Below are positions 12,380 to 23,343 of a stretch of DNA of 64,000 bases, piece after piece. This DNA is from Maratus speciosus (Eukaryota > Arthropoda > Arachnida > Araneae > Salticidae), in NCBI GenBank assembly GCA_963932465.1, contig OZ010792.1:186777377-186841376 (forward strand). Reading direction: 5' to 3'. Both the position numbers and the translations under genes were made by a program. Positions within the stretch are counted from its first letter, which is position 1, and each line of letters begins with the position of its first letter. The notes beneath the pieces are model-generated. The model ran no database searches, was not told the origin of the DNA, and saw only the letters and a program-made list of their open reading frames with translations.

Positions 12380-13704
12380 TACGGAATGGTCATAAAAAAA
12401 AAAAACTTTGCCGATATATGGAGCTCTAGCGGCTGGTCCGTTCAACCGATCGAGGTGAGATTTCAGATATAGTTATTCTAAGGTATGAGCTCGGGATTCT
12501 GTGAATGGCAAGAAAGTGGTGCTCATGGTTGCGGTTATAGATACAGAAACTCGACATTTTCGAATGGCAACGCCCACATTTTTTCCAATCGCAAAATGCT
12601 CAGCGCATGCGAAAACCCTAAAGAGTATTGGAACTGTGCGTTTATCACAATAAACGGACGCGTTATGCACGCACAATAAACAGCTCTACGAACGGCAAAG
12701 GAAAAAAAAACACGATATGCACGCAATTTGTTTTATTGACGTTGCCCAATTAAGGTGAAATGTGCTTCGTCCGTCCATAATATACGAAAAGGCCAGTCGT
12801 TATCGGCATCATATCGGATAAGAAATTCATTTGCAAAGTCCATATGTTGTAGATGGTTCCCCGCGTCCAACATCTGGACGCGCTGATACCGGTATGGAAA
12901 CATGCGGATTGCAGAACGCAGTAGCTTTAGCTCCGTCGATTTCGGTATACCCAAGACACGAGCTGTACCTCTTGTAGTTTGCATGTGTCCTGAAGTCACT
13001 ATGTGATACACTTCCATAACAGTATCTCAGGAACAGTTGGTCGTCTGGATAGCCGTCTATCACAGGTGCGCCAGTTTCTTCGAATTTCTTCACTAAATCA
13101 CGCAGAGCTTGCGGGCTACATGGGCCGCGTATTTGGCGATGGTTTCGACAGTAAACACGCAAGGTTTCCGCGGCATTCATCCTATTTTGATAATAGAGTT
13201 TTACCAATTCACCACGAAATTTCGCAAGCAAAGTCATTTCGTCGGCATGTGCGAGCCCCCGACTGAATAACTAACATTTCCATCCCGTTTTTTATCCGTT
13301 TTTTACGCTGAATATCTGGCGAACGGCATTCTGTGATTGGTGCCTTGCCTCTGTCATAATGCAAATTTCCTTCGTGTGCCATGATCGTGTTTCTTTGCCG
13401 TTCGCAGAGCTGTTTTTTATGCAAGCATAACGCGTCAGTTTATTGTGATACATGTACCGTTCCAATACTTTTTAGGGTTTTCGCATGCGCTGAGCATTTT
13501 GCGACGGGAAAAAATACGCGTTGCCATTCGGAAATTTCGATTTTTTGTACCTATAACCATAACGGTGAGCGCCAATTTGTTGCCGTTCACAGAATCCCGA
13601 GCTCATATCTCTAATAACTTTATCTAAAATCGCATCTTGATCGGTTGAACGGTGCGGCCGCTGGAGTTCCATATATCAACAAAGTTTTTTATGACCACCC
13701 TGTA
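12380..13704. mobile_element. Tc1/mariner-like element with about 330-bp inverted ends
   Basis: The left end TACGGAATGGTCATAAAA and the right end TTTTATGACCACCCTGTA are inverted copies, and the match continues about 330 bp on each side to roughly 12728 and 13370. The arms include GAGCTCGGGATTCTGTGAA and TCAGCGCATGCGAAAACC. The middle holds the N-terminal part of a transposase on the minus strand. The catalytic core after the first acidic motif is missing, so this copy is non-autonomous. The next decayed element begins only 5 bp to the right. Confidence 0.8.
12733..13237 (-). pseudogene. Transposase remnant (Tc1/mariner-like), N-terminal part
   Basis: Two overlapping minus-strand frames make up one broken coding region. 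The first (13237 to about 13040) has an N-terminal helix-turn-helix pattern with YYQNRMNAAETLRVYCRNHR and LVKKFEETGAPV. The second (13017-12733) continues with RVLGIPKSTELKLLRSAIRM, a PYRYQRVQML stretch and WTDEAHFTLIG, which carries the first catalytic aspartate of the DDE/D core (DEAHF). A frameshift near 13040 separates the frames, and the coding sequence stops at the left inverted arm. The second and third catalytic acidic residues are therefore absent. The family call rests on these motifs from memory. Confidence 0.75.
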
Positions 13705-13708
13705 CATA

Positions 13709-14551
13709 TACCGAGTGCTTCACAGGGTATAGCGAAACTTTAGGTTTAATAACTCTTCAACGGGTGAAGCTAGTGACGTGAAATTGTGCACACATGCGCA
13801 GGAACCCAAAGAAAACTTATTTACGGTCTCTGGTTGCTGTCAAAGAATATTTTGTTTTCGCCAAAATGTACCGATATTCAATCAAAGAGCGTGTTTTTTT
13901 TTTTCTTTACTTGGGACGTTTTATCTTTGCGACCAAAGACCTGCCGAAACACTCAGGAAGTGATCTAGTGCCTTTAAAAATAGGTCAAAGCCATCTTCAA
14001 GCATGCTAAGAGCATTGATTGGCAAGTTTGAACGAACTGTCCAGTGGCTGATGAAAATGTGGGCATGGAGACCAAACAAAAGGCAGCAAGGATACCCGAA
14101 AACATCACCGCTGCCAAAGTAACAACGGAGAATGAATCATCCACATCAACTCGAAACTTGGCTTTACAATTTGAAGTCAGTGCAGTCACAATATGGAGTC
14201 CCCCTATAACCCAGACTTATCACCACTAGACTTCTTTTTATGGGGCTATGTTAAAGATAAGTCTACAAAGATCAATCAAAATCTGCAGAAAACAACAGAG
14301 AGCTGAAAACAACGATAACAAGTGTAATAAGGTCGATTCCAACAGATCAACTCGAGCAGGTTTCTTCCAGGCAGGCGAATTTCGAGCAAAGACTTCGCTT
14401 CGTTGTCTCCTAAGATGACCAACATTTTGAGAACCTCATCTTTTAATTTCCTGTATTCATGTGTAAATACTGAAATTTTAAATTATATATGTTTTCCCGT
14501 TTAAAAGTTATTCAAAATTTTATTTTTCTATACCCTCTAAGGCATCCTGTA
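13709..14551. mobile_element. Decayed Tc1/mariner-like element
   Basis: The left end TACCGAGTGCTTCACAGGG and the right end, reading inward TACAGGATGCCTTAGAGGG, are inverted copies. Both continue as TATAGNNAAA..., an AATAACT run and CGGG. A transposase C-terminal fragment lies inside on the plus strand. The element starts 5 bp after the previous one ends. Confidence 0.7.
14196..14420 (+). pseudogene. Transposase remnant (Tc1/mariner-like), C-terminal part
   Basis: The plus strand reads ESPYNPDLSPLDFFLWGYVK, the conserved block that contains the third catalytic residue of the DDE/D transposase core. About 100 bp later QVSSRQANFEQRLRFVVS resembles the family C-terminus. Stops and frameshifts lie between. 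Upstream catalytic motifs could not be recognised, and the overlapping open frames at 13.78-14.23 kb do not encode them. Confidence 0.7.
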
Positions 14552-15104
14552 TATTCAAAATGAATATTTGAAAGAAATATGAATTGTAATTTATGAATTT
14601 TGTTAACAGAAATCTTTTCCTAGAAGCTTTAAATCCATTACAGGTCATTCCGCCAAGCAAGTTTTTGAGTTATTCTTAAAAAAAAAAAAAAAAAAAACTA
14701 TCAGCATCTATTTTGCAACGTTGAAAAATGAATTGAACATCAGGAGTTCCATGCTTTAAACCTGCATAAATCCCAAACTGCTTGACCGATGTCAAAATTA
14801 GGTATTAGTGCTGAAAAATTTCACGTTTGGCACAATTTCTATATATAAACGACCCCTTAAACAATATTTAATTATAGATTAACTAGTAGACATTACTAAT
14901 CGGTTGGTGTTAATCACATTTTTTTATACGATGATTTACGATGGCGTCAATAGGGGGGTGATTACTTTCTTTTTCAGGACTGTGCTATAAGATAATGAAA
15001 ATACAACAATATAGTGAATGTACTCTGCTAACAAAACAATGCATGATAGACCGAGAGGTGCTGCACAGACCATCACCTCATCGAGATGACGGCTGAAATT
15101 GCAG
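14552..15104. other. No gene seen
   Basis: AT-rich DNA with a poly-A tract near 14679-14697. Nothing else could be supported. Confidence 0.4.
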
Positions 15105-16000
15105 GATTAGCATATTAACCCCTTGCCTGTGGAATATATTTGAGAAAAACGTGCTAAAAACGGGAAAAAAAAATTATCTTTAATTTTATTTGTTTGTATC
15201 ATCAAAATGTTAGAAACAGATTATTAAAAAAAAATTAAACGAAATAACTACTATATTCAATGTTTTCATACGTATATGGCAAATGTTAATGGGTTACAAT
15301 AATTTTTGCTCAAATTATAGCAAAATAAATCAAATGACATAACTTCGAGACAAGTAATATAACAATTTTGTTTTTAAAGTCAATTCCTACTTAGGCCACC
15401 AAAGAAAAATTTAATATAATCAAGCTAATATGAGTTTTTGTTGCATTAAAATATCTCAATTTGTTGATTTTCTATAAGCAAGTAGGTTTACAATGGAACT
15501 CTATGGGAATTTGGCGAAATATTACAGATATGCAACATTATGCATATCTGTATACAGATATGCATGATAAATTAATGCAACAATATTATTATTTATATCA
15601 ACTGTCATGAATTCCATGTCCCTCAGATTCTTTTGAATTTCACAAAGTGTTTTTCTCTTGCCCGAACTCAGGTCGAGCATTCCAAAATTGGCGCTGACCG
15701 AACTGAATCCGGGCGTCACAGGCAAGGGGTTAAAATGCATCTGGTCTGCCAAGTCCTATCTTGGTGGAAACCACCTGCAGACCCGATTTTAATGATTTTA
15801 AAGATTTTAAAGATTTGATTAACCCGATTTTAAAGATTTATCATTCTATTTTCCTGCACCCAAAGGTATGAAAACATGGAGGGCTAGTAGCAGGAAAACA
15901 CAATGGTAAAACCTACCACTCAACCACTAAAATCGGGTCTGCAGATGTTTTCCACAAAAGATATGACTTGGCAGACCGGTTGCATTTTAATATGCTAATC
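15105..16000. mobile_element. Palindromic element interrupted by a piggyBac-like element
   Basis: The right arm (about 15930-16000), read inward, is GATTAGCATATTAAAATGC, then GGTCTGCCAAGTC and TCTGCAGACCCGATTTTA. The left arm begins GATTAGCATATTAA at 15105 and resumes as AATGCATCTGGTCTGCC after 15733. Removing 15119-15733 joins the left arm into a full match to the right arm. The spacer between the arms is about 140 bp. No coding sequence is seen. Confidence 0.8.
15119..15729. mobile_element. piggyBac-like miniature element, nested
   Basis: TTAA lies at 15115-15118 and 15730-15733. The ends are perfect inverted repeats, CCCCTTGCCTGTG and CACAGGCAAGGGG. The insertion splits the left arm of the surrounding palindrome exactly at its TTAA, so the duplication is confirmed by the intact right arm. 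The open frames at 15522-15818 span its edge and are not genes. Confidence 0.85.
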
Positions 16001-16145
16001 GAGTTTTAACTAACCGTGAAATTTCAACCGTCCACTCGATGTGGTTGTGCAGCCGCCCCCCCCCCCCTCCCCCCGGTCTATGAGCAAATGGTCACTGTTC
16101 TTAAATATTCAGTGTTATTCTTAGTAAGTTTTAAAAGCTTTATTA

Positions 16146-17208
16146 GCCCTCGGTACGGTATGCTATTTCTTTCTCACAGCTTATTTTGTGTATTCCAAAA
16201 AATAACGTTACCTTACAGAAGCCAGCCGTAAAACAAAGCAGTACGATTAAATACTCTATAGCAATTTTTTAAACTTCTAAGCGTCGCACAGTTTCGATTT
16301 TTATACCGTCGTATTGGGAAAAAAAAGTATTTTTTAATGCAATTTGTTTGAAAAGCGCATCTCCATTTATTTTTTAAATATTAATTTTTTTGTCATTTTT
16401 AGCGACATTTATTTCATTTTGGCAACTCAAGTACTCCGTTTTTGTAGACAGTAAAGAAAAAATAGTTGAAAAATAGCAGTTATATCTAAAAGTATATATA
16501 AGTATTATACAGACATACATATATCTTTATATATACCTTTAACTGTTGAATGCAGGCGTTATTTATGTGTGTATATGTGTTTTAATATATATTGTAGTAT
16601 GTGTGTTTTACTATAGTAATTATATCTTTTTGTTGCCATTTCCCCATAAAAACTGAAAAAATGTAATGAAAATACGTGCTATTTTGAGGAAAATATAAAT
16701 GAATGATTTATGATAAAACATGAAGCTATTATAAACTATATTTAATTTTAAGTATTTATATTAATGCAAATGACGTCATTTTACATAAAATAAAAGCGTG
16801 TGCTTTAAGTCTTAAAATTGAAATATGTTTTGCACTACAGTAGAGTTCCGATTGTCTGAGTCCCGCTCAACCGAGTTATTTTCTTCTGATGGACTGGTGG
16901 CTTCTATTATTATGAAACAGCCATTATAAATGAAGCGTCAGGTGAAGATGAAAGAGCAGTCGTAAAAAGTTAGAGCTTTGATTTTCTGGTCAGAATGGGG
17001 GTGGGGGATGGCCATAATTTTTCCCCCATTCTGACCATAAAATCAGAGTTCTAACTTTTTACGACTGCTCTTTCATCTTCACCTAACGCTTCATTTATAA
17101 TGGCTGTTTCATAGTAATAGAAACCACCAGTCCATCAGAAGAAAATGAAGTAATGGAAATGTCGGGGGCGACACTAAATTCTGAAAAAGCAGAATTCCTG
17201 TTTTCTAG
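16146..17208 (+). mobile_element. Helitron-like non-autonomous element, copy 2
   Basis: It is closely similar to 7998-9069, from CCCTCGGTACGGTATGC to the terminal hairpin (ATTCTG/CAGAAT) and CTAG at 17205-17208, followed by T. Compared with copy 1 it lacks the TA-flanked insertion. It has extra simple TA/TG sequence at about 16485-16620 and a palindromic insertion near the 3' end. The 5' T of the expected TC is changed. A C-rich tract precedes it at 16055-16076. Confidence 0.75.
16845..17163. mobile_element. Palindromic insertion with pogo-like tip
   Basis: Two arms of about 115 bp (TTTTCTTCTGATGGACTGG through CATTATAAATGAAGCG and GTAAAAAGTTAGA) form a near-perfect palindrome with a G/C-rich loop near 17000-17030. 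The left tip reads CAGTAGAGTTCCG. Tips of the CAGTAGA type occur in pogo-like elements, but the right tip does not match it, so the family is tentative. The same insertion sits at the same place in Helitron-like copy 3 and is absent from copy 1. Confidence 0.7.
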
Positions 17209-17392
17209 TCTTTTCCATTCATATCTTCAAATCATATTTAATTAGCCTTAAATTTTATATGTGATTAATTGCGTTTTTAATCTATTATCATTACCAAAAA
17301 AAGATATTTTATGATTCTTGAAATTTTTTCAAAAATATTTATATTTCAATAAGAAAAACTTGGACTTACGCTGTCAAAATTCAATAATTAAA

Positions 17393-17624
17393 AACTCTTA
17401 TGATACTCATCACCGTACATATAAGTAAGTTACTTGATACAGTTTTGATGTAGTGAAAGTGACTGTACTGTTTGTATCTTTGCTTCGTGGAGGTCAAGAA
17501 TCCTCTCCCCTGATGATGGCTCGTTAGAAAGAGCATGAAACGTTGGGATTAATTTTTAATGTGTTTTTAATATAGTTTTTATTTATATGTACGCTGATGA
17601 GTATCATAAGAGTTTTTAATTATT
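17393..17624. repeat. Hairpin repeat with about 40-bp inverted arms
   Basis: AATAATTAAAAACTCTTATG at 17393, followed by ATACTCATCACCGTACATATAA, is repeated inverted at 17583-17624. The central part contains a hammerhead-ribozyme-like motif. A hairpin of the same plan lies at 27124-27350. Confidence 0.7.
17506..17548 (+). ncRNA. Hammerhead-ribozyme-like core
   Basis: CTGATGA at 17510-17516 and GAAAC at 17537-17541 are the two conserved core strings of a hammerhead. Between them TG(G)CTC/GAGCA can form stem II with one bulge. TCCC before the core can pair with GGGA after it. Helix III would have to be very short. Hammerhead motifs are known in Penelope-like elements and retrozymes. Cleavage activity is not shown, and the motif may be decayed. 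Confidence 0.4.
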
Positions 17625-18062
17625 ATTTATATTTCCTTTTATATAAAAGACAAATATAAATAAGGGGTATTGTTACAAAGTATTAATTAAATATAATCTT
17701 TTTTTAACGTTCAAATTCAATAAAAATTTTAACAAAAATAATTAATCGGTGTAATATGCTAAAAACTGAGACATCTTATCTACATTTCTTTATGCGTTCT
17801 TCATGCGAAAAGGCTAAAATAGCTCGGGCGTAAAACATGGCATCTAACATTTTTTAATTTTTTCTGATTTCCATATAAAATTGTTTTACTGCATCCTGAC
17901 ATTCTTTTAAACGTACAAGGTTTATTTTTATTCTGTATATGTCATAATAATCAAAGCTAAATTTTAGATGTGAATTTTAATAACGAAAATGCTTTGAACG
18001 TAAGTCGAATAAAATAAAATAGACAAAAAATGTTGCACATAACGGTTTAAAAATAAGCTGCC
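17625..18062. other. No gene seen
   Basis: AT-rich DNA with no supported feature. Confidence 0.4.
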
Positions 18063-18066
18063 TTAA

Positions 18067-18178
18067 CCTTGTGTTAGTCGCAACGACTAACGCATTTTTT
18101 TCACGACTATACCACTGCGACTTACCAGAGGAAAATGGCAATTTGTATCACATAGATTTACACGCGGCTAACACAGGA
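18067..18178. mobile_element. piggyBac-like miniature element, 112 bp
   Basis: TTAA flanks both sides (18063-18066 and 18179-18182). The ends read inward CCTTGTGTTAGTCGC and TCCTGTGTTAGCCGC. It is very short and non-coding. Confidence 0.65.
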
Positions 18179-18182
18179 TTAA

Positions 18183-20333
18183 TAAGTGAAGCCATCAAAA
18201 TAGTTTCGTTTTTAATTTTCTTTAAAAAACTTGAATCTTGAATATCTCGAAACTTTCAATTTATTAGTTACCTCGTTTTATACCCGAGCCTTTCATGTAT
18301 GCAATATATTTAAAGCAACATTATTATAAAAATTAAAAAATAATTTTTATCGCTAACAAAAAGCTAAGAGTCGCAGAATCAGTCAAAACCCTGAAGCAAA
18401 TTACTTTGTAACAATCAAACTTAGTTTCTTTGAACTGATTCTTAATTTCTTTGAACTATAAATAATTCAATAGCTAAAAAGTTCTTCTATATATGATAAT
18501 AATCAGCTTTTTCATTGTCTTATTCGTGAAAGTAAGAAGTAGAAACGTTTGACATTCTTATTCTTCAATTAGTGTCCCTCACCGAGTGGAACAAATATTA
18601 TACAATGCTCGATGATAATCCTCGATACGATTCATATATATATATATAACAAAAACATTGCCACAGGGTTTACGGCCACACCTATATCTGAGGTTGTGGT
18701 CAACAGCGACCTGCTTTCGGTAGTGCACATTCAAAAAACAAAATCACAATTACAATGCTCGAATGAAAGTTGTTGCCGTTTTTCGGCCCGTGTCGAACAT
18801 GGCTCGGAAATTTTAAACCCGCAATTTCTCGTTATTTTGTTTGAATTCGTAATGAAGTTCCATTAAATATAATTCTTTGCTTAGTGGGCTGGGAATAATG
18901 GATGCAATTTGAGAAATTACGGGATCTGTTTCGCTACGTTACAGATTTTTTTTTCTTTTCTTTTATTTTTTGATTTAAATTCTTGTTTCGTAGACTACTC
19001 TATGATAATTTTGCAGTTTTGGTGTTATATTCAACAAAATTTACTTTTAACTGTAAACAACAACATTATTGACATATTGAAAATAATATGTTAATTTAAA
19101 ATCAAATATATTGCAAGATTTAATTTTTGGTGTGAGTGTGAATACGAAGCTTTTAAAGCATCTTTCTTTCAAAAATCGGATGGCAGAAAGCTTCATTGGG
19201 TTTGTGTTGCACTAATATCATCTCAATCATTCTACTTCCATTGTTATATTTCGGCCTCACCAATAATTGGAATTCTACAAATATAGAAAACTGAGGAAAT
19301 TCTAATCATTTGCCAAAGGAAAACCCCGTTTAAATACGGTTGTTTTTTAATCAAGAATTCAACCAAATTTGTTTAACTAAAAATTACCATGGAAACTTTA
19401 GAGACTCTATATGAATTTTAAATTTTTCAGACGACGGAAGTAGATTGGTAGTAAAAACAATTTTTGTACATTACAATATAATTTACTTTTTAAATTAATC
19501 AAGATTGCCAATTTTCGTCACATTTATGACAGCATACTGCCAATGGAATAAGGCTGCTATGTTAGCAAATGTTTTAAATGGGTGGGAAAACAGGAAGACA
19601 ATGTGAGATAACACGTCTAAAGAAATTTACCTTCTAACTTAGATTTTGTTCAAGTTTATGTCAGTTATGAAACTATTTGTAATGCTGATATCACATTATA
19701 ATAGACAATATAAGATATTTCCTCATAAAAAGATATGGTCAAAAACGCATAGTGTGATAGTTTACCACTCGTAAATTCGCCAATGACGAACTTATCGCTA
19801 TTTGTATCTCCTGTGGTAGATACCAGCTCCACCAATGAGAGAGCTCTAAAAGTAATTTTTCTCAGTGCTTGGACTTTATACAACTTTTAAAAATATTCAG
19901 AAATGATTACTTGCCAAATGTTCAGCGTTTCTTTACATTAACAAGTTCTATTCAGTCTTTTAAATAATCATACTTGCAGCGCGAATAAGTGTAACCCTCT
20001 CAAATGAAGTGACAAACAAGTAATATGTAAAAAAAAAAAAAAAATTAAGTCAATTCCTACTTAGGTCAATAAGAGAAATTTTTTTCTCCCATTCTTCAAT
20101 GACTGCTTGAGTGACGCTTAAATAGCCTTGATCAAGAAGAGAGCTCTCTCGGTCAACAATCGAGTACGGAATTGATTATTGAAAATTAATTAATTTAATT
20201 TAGTTAATGGATTAGTATTTGAAAAAACTGTATTATCACCTAGTGCCATCCACTACAAGTAAAAAAAAATTATTTAAATTTGATTGGATGAATAATAAGT
20301 ATTTTATTAAGGATTGAAAATATGAACAAGATA
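18183..20333. other. No gene seen
   Basis: About 2.1 kb of AT-rich DNA. Short open frames at 18612-18866, 18909-19094 and 19665-19883 (minus) match no family I recognise and have no splice or promoter context that I can defend. A TA run lies at about 18634-18649 and a poly-A at about 20029-20044. Confidence 0.4.
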
Positions 20334-22173
20334 TACATGGTGCAATATGTTATCTATCGCCGACCTTTAATTTCTCAACCGTTGGTCGTAGATATATAGT
20401 TCCAATTACAAAAACTTTTCAACAGAAGTAAATATTCGTGTTGTGGTATTATTTAAAATAAAAAATCAATTTTATAAAAATTACGAAATCTAACTTTTTA
20501 TATGGTGCCCCAGTCGCTATAATTATATTTAGTAAAAGTTTACACATTTCATAACACATATAACACAAAACGTTTGACATCTGTACTACAAAAATTGACA
20601 CAGTTATTAAATTTCAAAGTTTGAGAATTTTGCACATGATTTTGTCTTTCATTGAGGGATCAGTTAAAAGATGAGTTAAAGTAATTCGAGATCAAAATAA
20701 GGGTGCTATGTCCTTTTTACGGCAAAACCACCTTCAGCCGGTATCGCCAAATGGGGTATCGTCGAAGAGGATTATTTCATCTAAAAATTTTAGCTGACTT
20801 TTGGGGGTCGTATAGAAAGCGAAGAATGAAATATTGAAATTAAACAGAAAAATAAATATCAATTTATTATAATATCAGAAAACGGTCTAGTATAAAAAAT
20901 GAATACATAAAACGGCGGAATCTACTAGCGATACTGCTCGAAGTGTTCTCCATTGGCGGCAATTCACAACTGAATGCGTGACAGTACTGAGTCCTGTCCA
21001 CGTTAGAGCATAGCAGGTGTGCAAACTGTGCGACAATCATAAGGATGATGCGACTTGGAAACCCCCCCCCCATTGCCCGGACAGTACGATACGTGTGGTG
21101 TGGTATATAGGGAACCTGGATTCTTGGACCCATCTTCTGCGATGGGAGATTAACGGGCGATTGTTACCTGCATCTGCTACAAAACACGGTACGTGACTGT
21201 TATGGAGAGCTGTCTCTCCGACATGCATACCGGTTGTGATTTCAACATGATGTGGCCCCTCCACATAAAGCATCAAACGTCCGTGCGTGTCTGGCCACCG
21301 AATTCGGTCAACAAAAATCATTGGATGTGATGGCCCGGTAGAGTGGCCAACGCGTTCGCCGGACCTGGCTCCCATAGACGCCTACTTCTGGGGTTACACC
21401 AAGGCATAAGTCTATGTGACTTAGCCTATTTCTATGGTTTATCTGAAGCAGCGCATCATCCTTGATTGTCGCATAGTTTGCACACCTGCTATGGTATAAT
21501 GTGTTCAGGACTCAGTACTGCCACGCATTCAATTGTGCATTGCCACCAATGGAGAACACTTTGAGCAGTATCTCTAGTGGTTTCCGGCATTTTATGTATT
21601 CATTTCTGTAGTATATCGTTTTCTAATATTACAATAAATTTATATTTATTTTCTGTCTAATTTCAATATTTCATTTTTCGCTTTGTTTACGACCTCTAAA
21701 AAGTCAGCTCAAATTTTTAGATGAAATAACCCTCTTTGGTGAGACCCCCGATTTGGCGATACTGGCTAAAGGTAGTTTCGCCGTAAAAAGGACATAGCAC
21801 ACTGATTTTGATCTCGAATTACTTTAATTCATCTTTTAACTGATACCCCAATGAAAGACAAAATCATGTGCAAAAATCTCAAAATTTGAAATTTAACAAC
21901 TATGTAAATTTTTGTAGTACAGATGTCAAACTTTTTGTGTTATATATCTTATGATATGCGTAAACTTTTACTAAATATAACTATAGGGACTGAGAGGAAG
22001 GGCGTATAAAAAGTTAGATTTCGTAATTTTTATAAAATTGATTTTTTTCTTTAAATAGTGCCACAGCATGAATATTTACATCATTTGAAACGTTTTTGTA
22101 ATTGGAACTATATGTTTACGACCAACGGTTGAGAAATTAAAGGTTGGCGATAGATAACATATTGCACCCTGTA
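20334..22173. mobile_element. Fold-back Tc1/mariner-like element with about 720-bp arms
   Basis: The left end TACATGGTGCAATATG and the right end CATATTGCACCCTGTA are inverted, and the match extends about 720 bp on each side (to about 21047 and from about 21455). The right arm contains the C-terminal codons and stop of a plus-strand transposase. The left arm is an inverted copy of that same 3' end. The structure is therefore an inverted duplication of one transposon end and not a normal short-ended element. The core transposase fragment lies between the arms. CCAATTACAAAAA and TACGAAAT occur 68 and 148 bp from the left tip, as in the element at 41713. Confidence 0.8.
21067..21590 (+). pseudogene. 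Transposase remnant (Tc1/mariner-like), catalytic half
   Basis: The plus strand reads RTVRYVWCGI, then GPIFCDGRLTGDCYLHLL, then FQHDVAPPHKASNVRACL, the block with the second catalytic aspartate (family form FQxDGAPPH). In another frame comes WPTRSPDLAPIDAYFWGYTK with the third catalytic position. The end, near 21543-21590, reads QLCIATNGEHFEQYL and stops, which matches the family's GxHFExLL-type C-terminus. Several in-frame stops and at least one frameshift make it non-functional. The minus-strand frames at 20867-21375 are shadows. Confidence 0.75.
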
Positions 22174-22325
22174 TATAGGGAGAGTGTGAACTAATAGTAG
22201 GAAGTGAAAAATAGCACATATTTCAGATCTTATATGATAAAACGTGTGATTAAAACTTTAGTAACATTTCTAAGCATTTATTTCAATATCTTAAAAAATG
22301 AAGAAGAAAGTAACTAAAATAAAGT

Positions 22326-22469
22326 TAAAGGTACACATATATTAAGACAGACTTTAAACACAATTAGTACAATAAATCCAACTGGAGTGAAAAATTAGCC
22401 AGGGCCAGGACTCGAACCTGGGTCCACAGCGTGCCGTGCTGCTGCTCTAACCACTAAGCTATCCTGGCC
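22326..22469 (-). mobile_element. tRNA-derived SINE, left copy of a head-to-head pair
   Basis: Read on the minus strand it starts GCCAGGATAGCTTAGTGG, with an A box (TAGCTTAGTGGTTAGAGC) and a B box (GGTTCGAGTCC). GCCAGG and CCTGGC close the acceptor stem, and CCAGG/CCTGG closes the T stem. The body is TTTTTCACTCCAGTTGG followed by TTTATTGTACTAATTGTG and a tail ending near 22326. It faces a second, truncated copy. Confidence 0.75.
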
Positions 22470-22476
22470 GATGTCC

Positions 22477-22602
22477 TAGCAACAGCACGGTACGCTGTGG
22501 ACCCAGGTTCGAGTCCTGGCCCTGGCTAATTTTTCACTCCAGTTGGGTTTATTGTACTAATTGTGTTTAAAGTCTGCCTTAATATATGTGTGCCTTTAAT
22601 AA
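22477..22602 (+). mobile_element. tRNA-derived SINE, right truncated copy
   Basis: It is the same sequence as the left copy but begins inside the tRNA-like head (AGCAACAGCACGGTACGCTG), so it lacks the A box. The B box, the CACTCCAGTTGG body and the TTTATTGTACTAATTGTG tail are all kept. The two copies together form a near-perfect palindrome with only a few bases at the centre. Confidence 0.7.
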
Positions 22603-23343
22603 TAATAATTAAAAAGAAAAAAAATGGAATTTAGACGTTAATTTATGTGCTTTTAAAATAAAGTTATTTAACTGACTATTACGAGGCCGAATACAGTCGG
22701 ATTTTAACGTTATGATCTCGAATGCGTTTCTGTGAATCAGAAAAATTCTAACAATAAATTTCCCCATATTAATCATGTATGGAGTCAAACTTAGAAAAGA
22801 AAATTGTGCATCTTAAAATAAAAATTCTTAAAATCCTTAACGCTAAAACTTAAGTAATCAGAATACTTGTTGCTTTTTATTAACACTAGTTACATTAGAG
22901 TCATAAGTAATTGATTAGCTGAAAGCCCATCCATCAGTTTAAATAGATTTCACTTAAACAACTGTGTCACGGCAGATTGGAGATTTTCGTGAATTTCTAC
23001 TTTTTTCGTTGTAGCTTAGGAAGTCAGTTTACATTTTTGATGAGTATTTCAATCAACATACTTGTTAAGAGCATTCCGAAACCTGAAGTCATTATCCTTG
23101 AAGTAAAAAACATTTTTCTTTCGGATGTTTGACTTCATTAACTCTGGTTGAGAGCAGATTCAAGCTCTCCTAAATAATATTATTTTTTTATTCCAAATAT
23201 AAAAACAAAAATATGTTTTCTGGCAGGTTTCTAATATCAAACTACATTTGTTTGTATGTAACCAAATGTAGACAAACAGGAATTAGGACTGTAATTATTT
23301 CCATGCTTTCTTATTCTCATAAAAAGAGATGGAGTCCCGTGAA
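22603..23343. other. No gene seen
   Basis: AT-rich DNA with no supported feature. Confidence 0.4.

Noticed and set aside
21037..21375. 112-codon minus-strand frame as a protein
   Set aside because: The opposite strand carries clear transposase motifs (FQHD...APPH, SPDLAPID), so this frame is a shadow.
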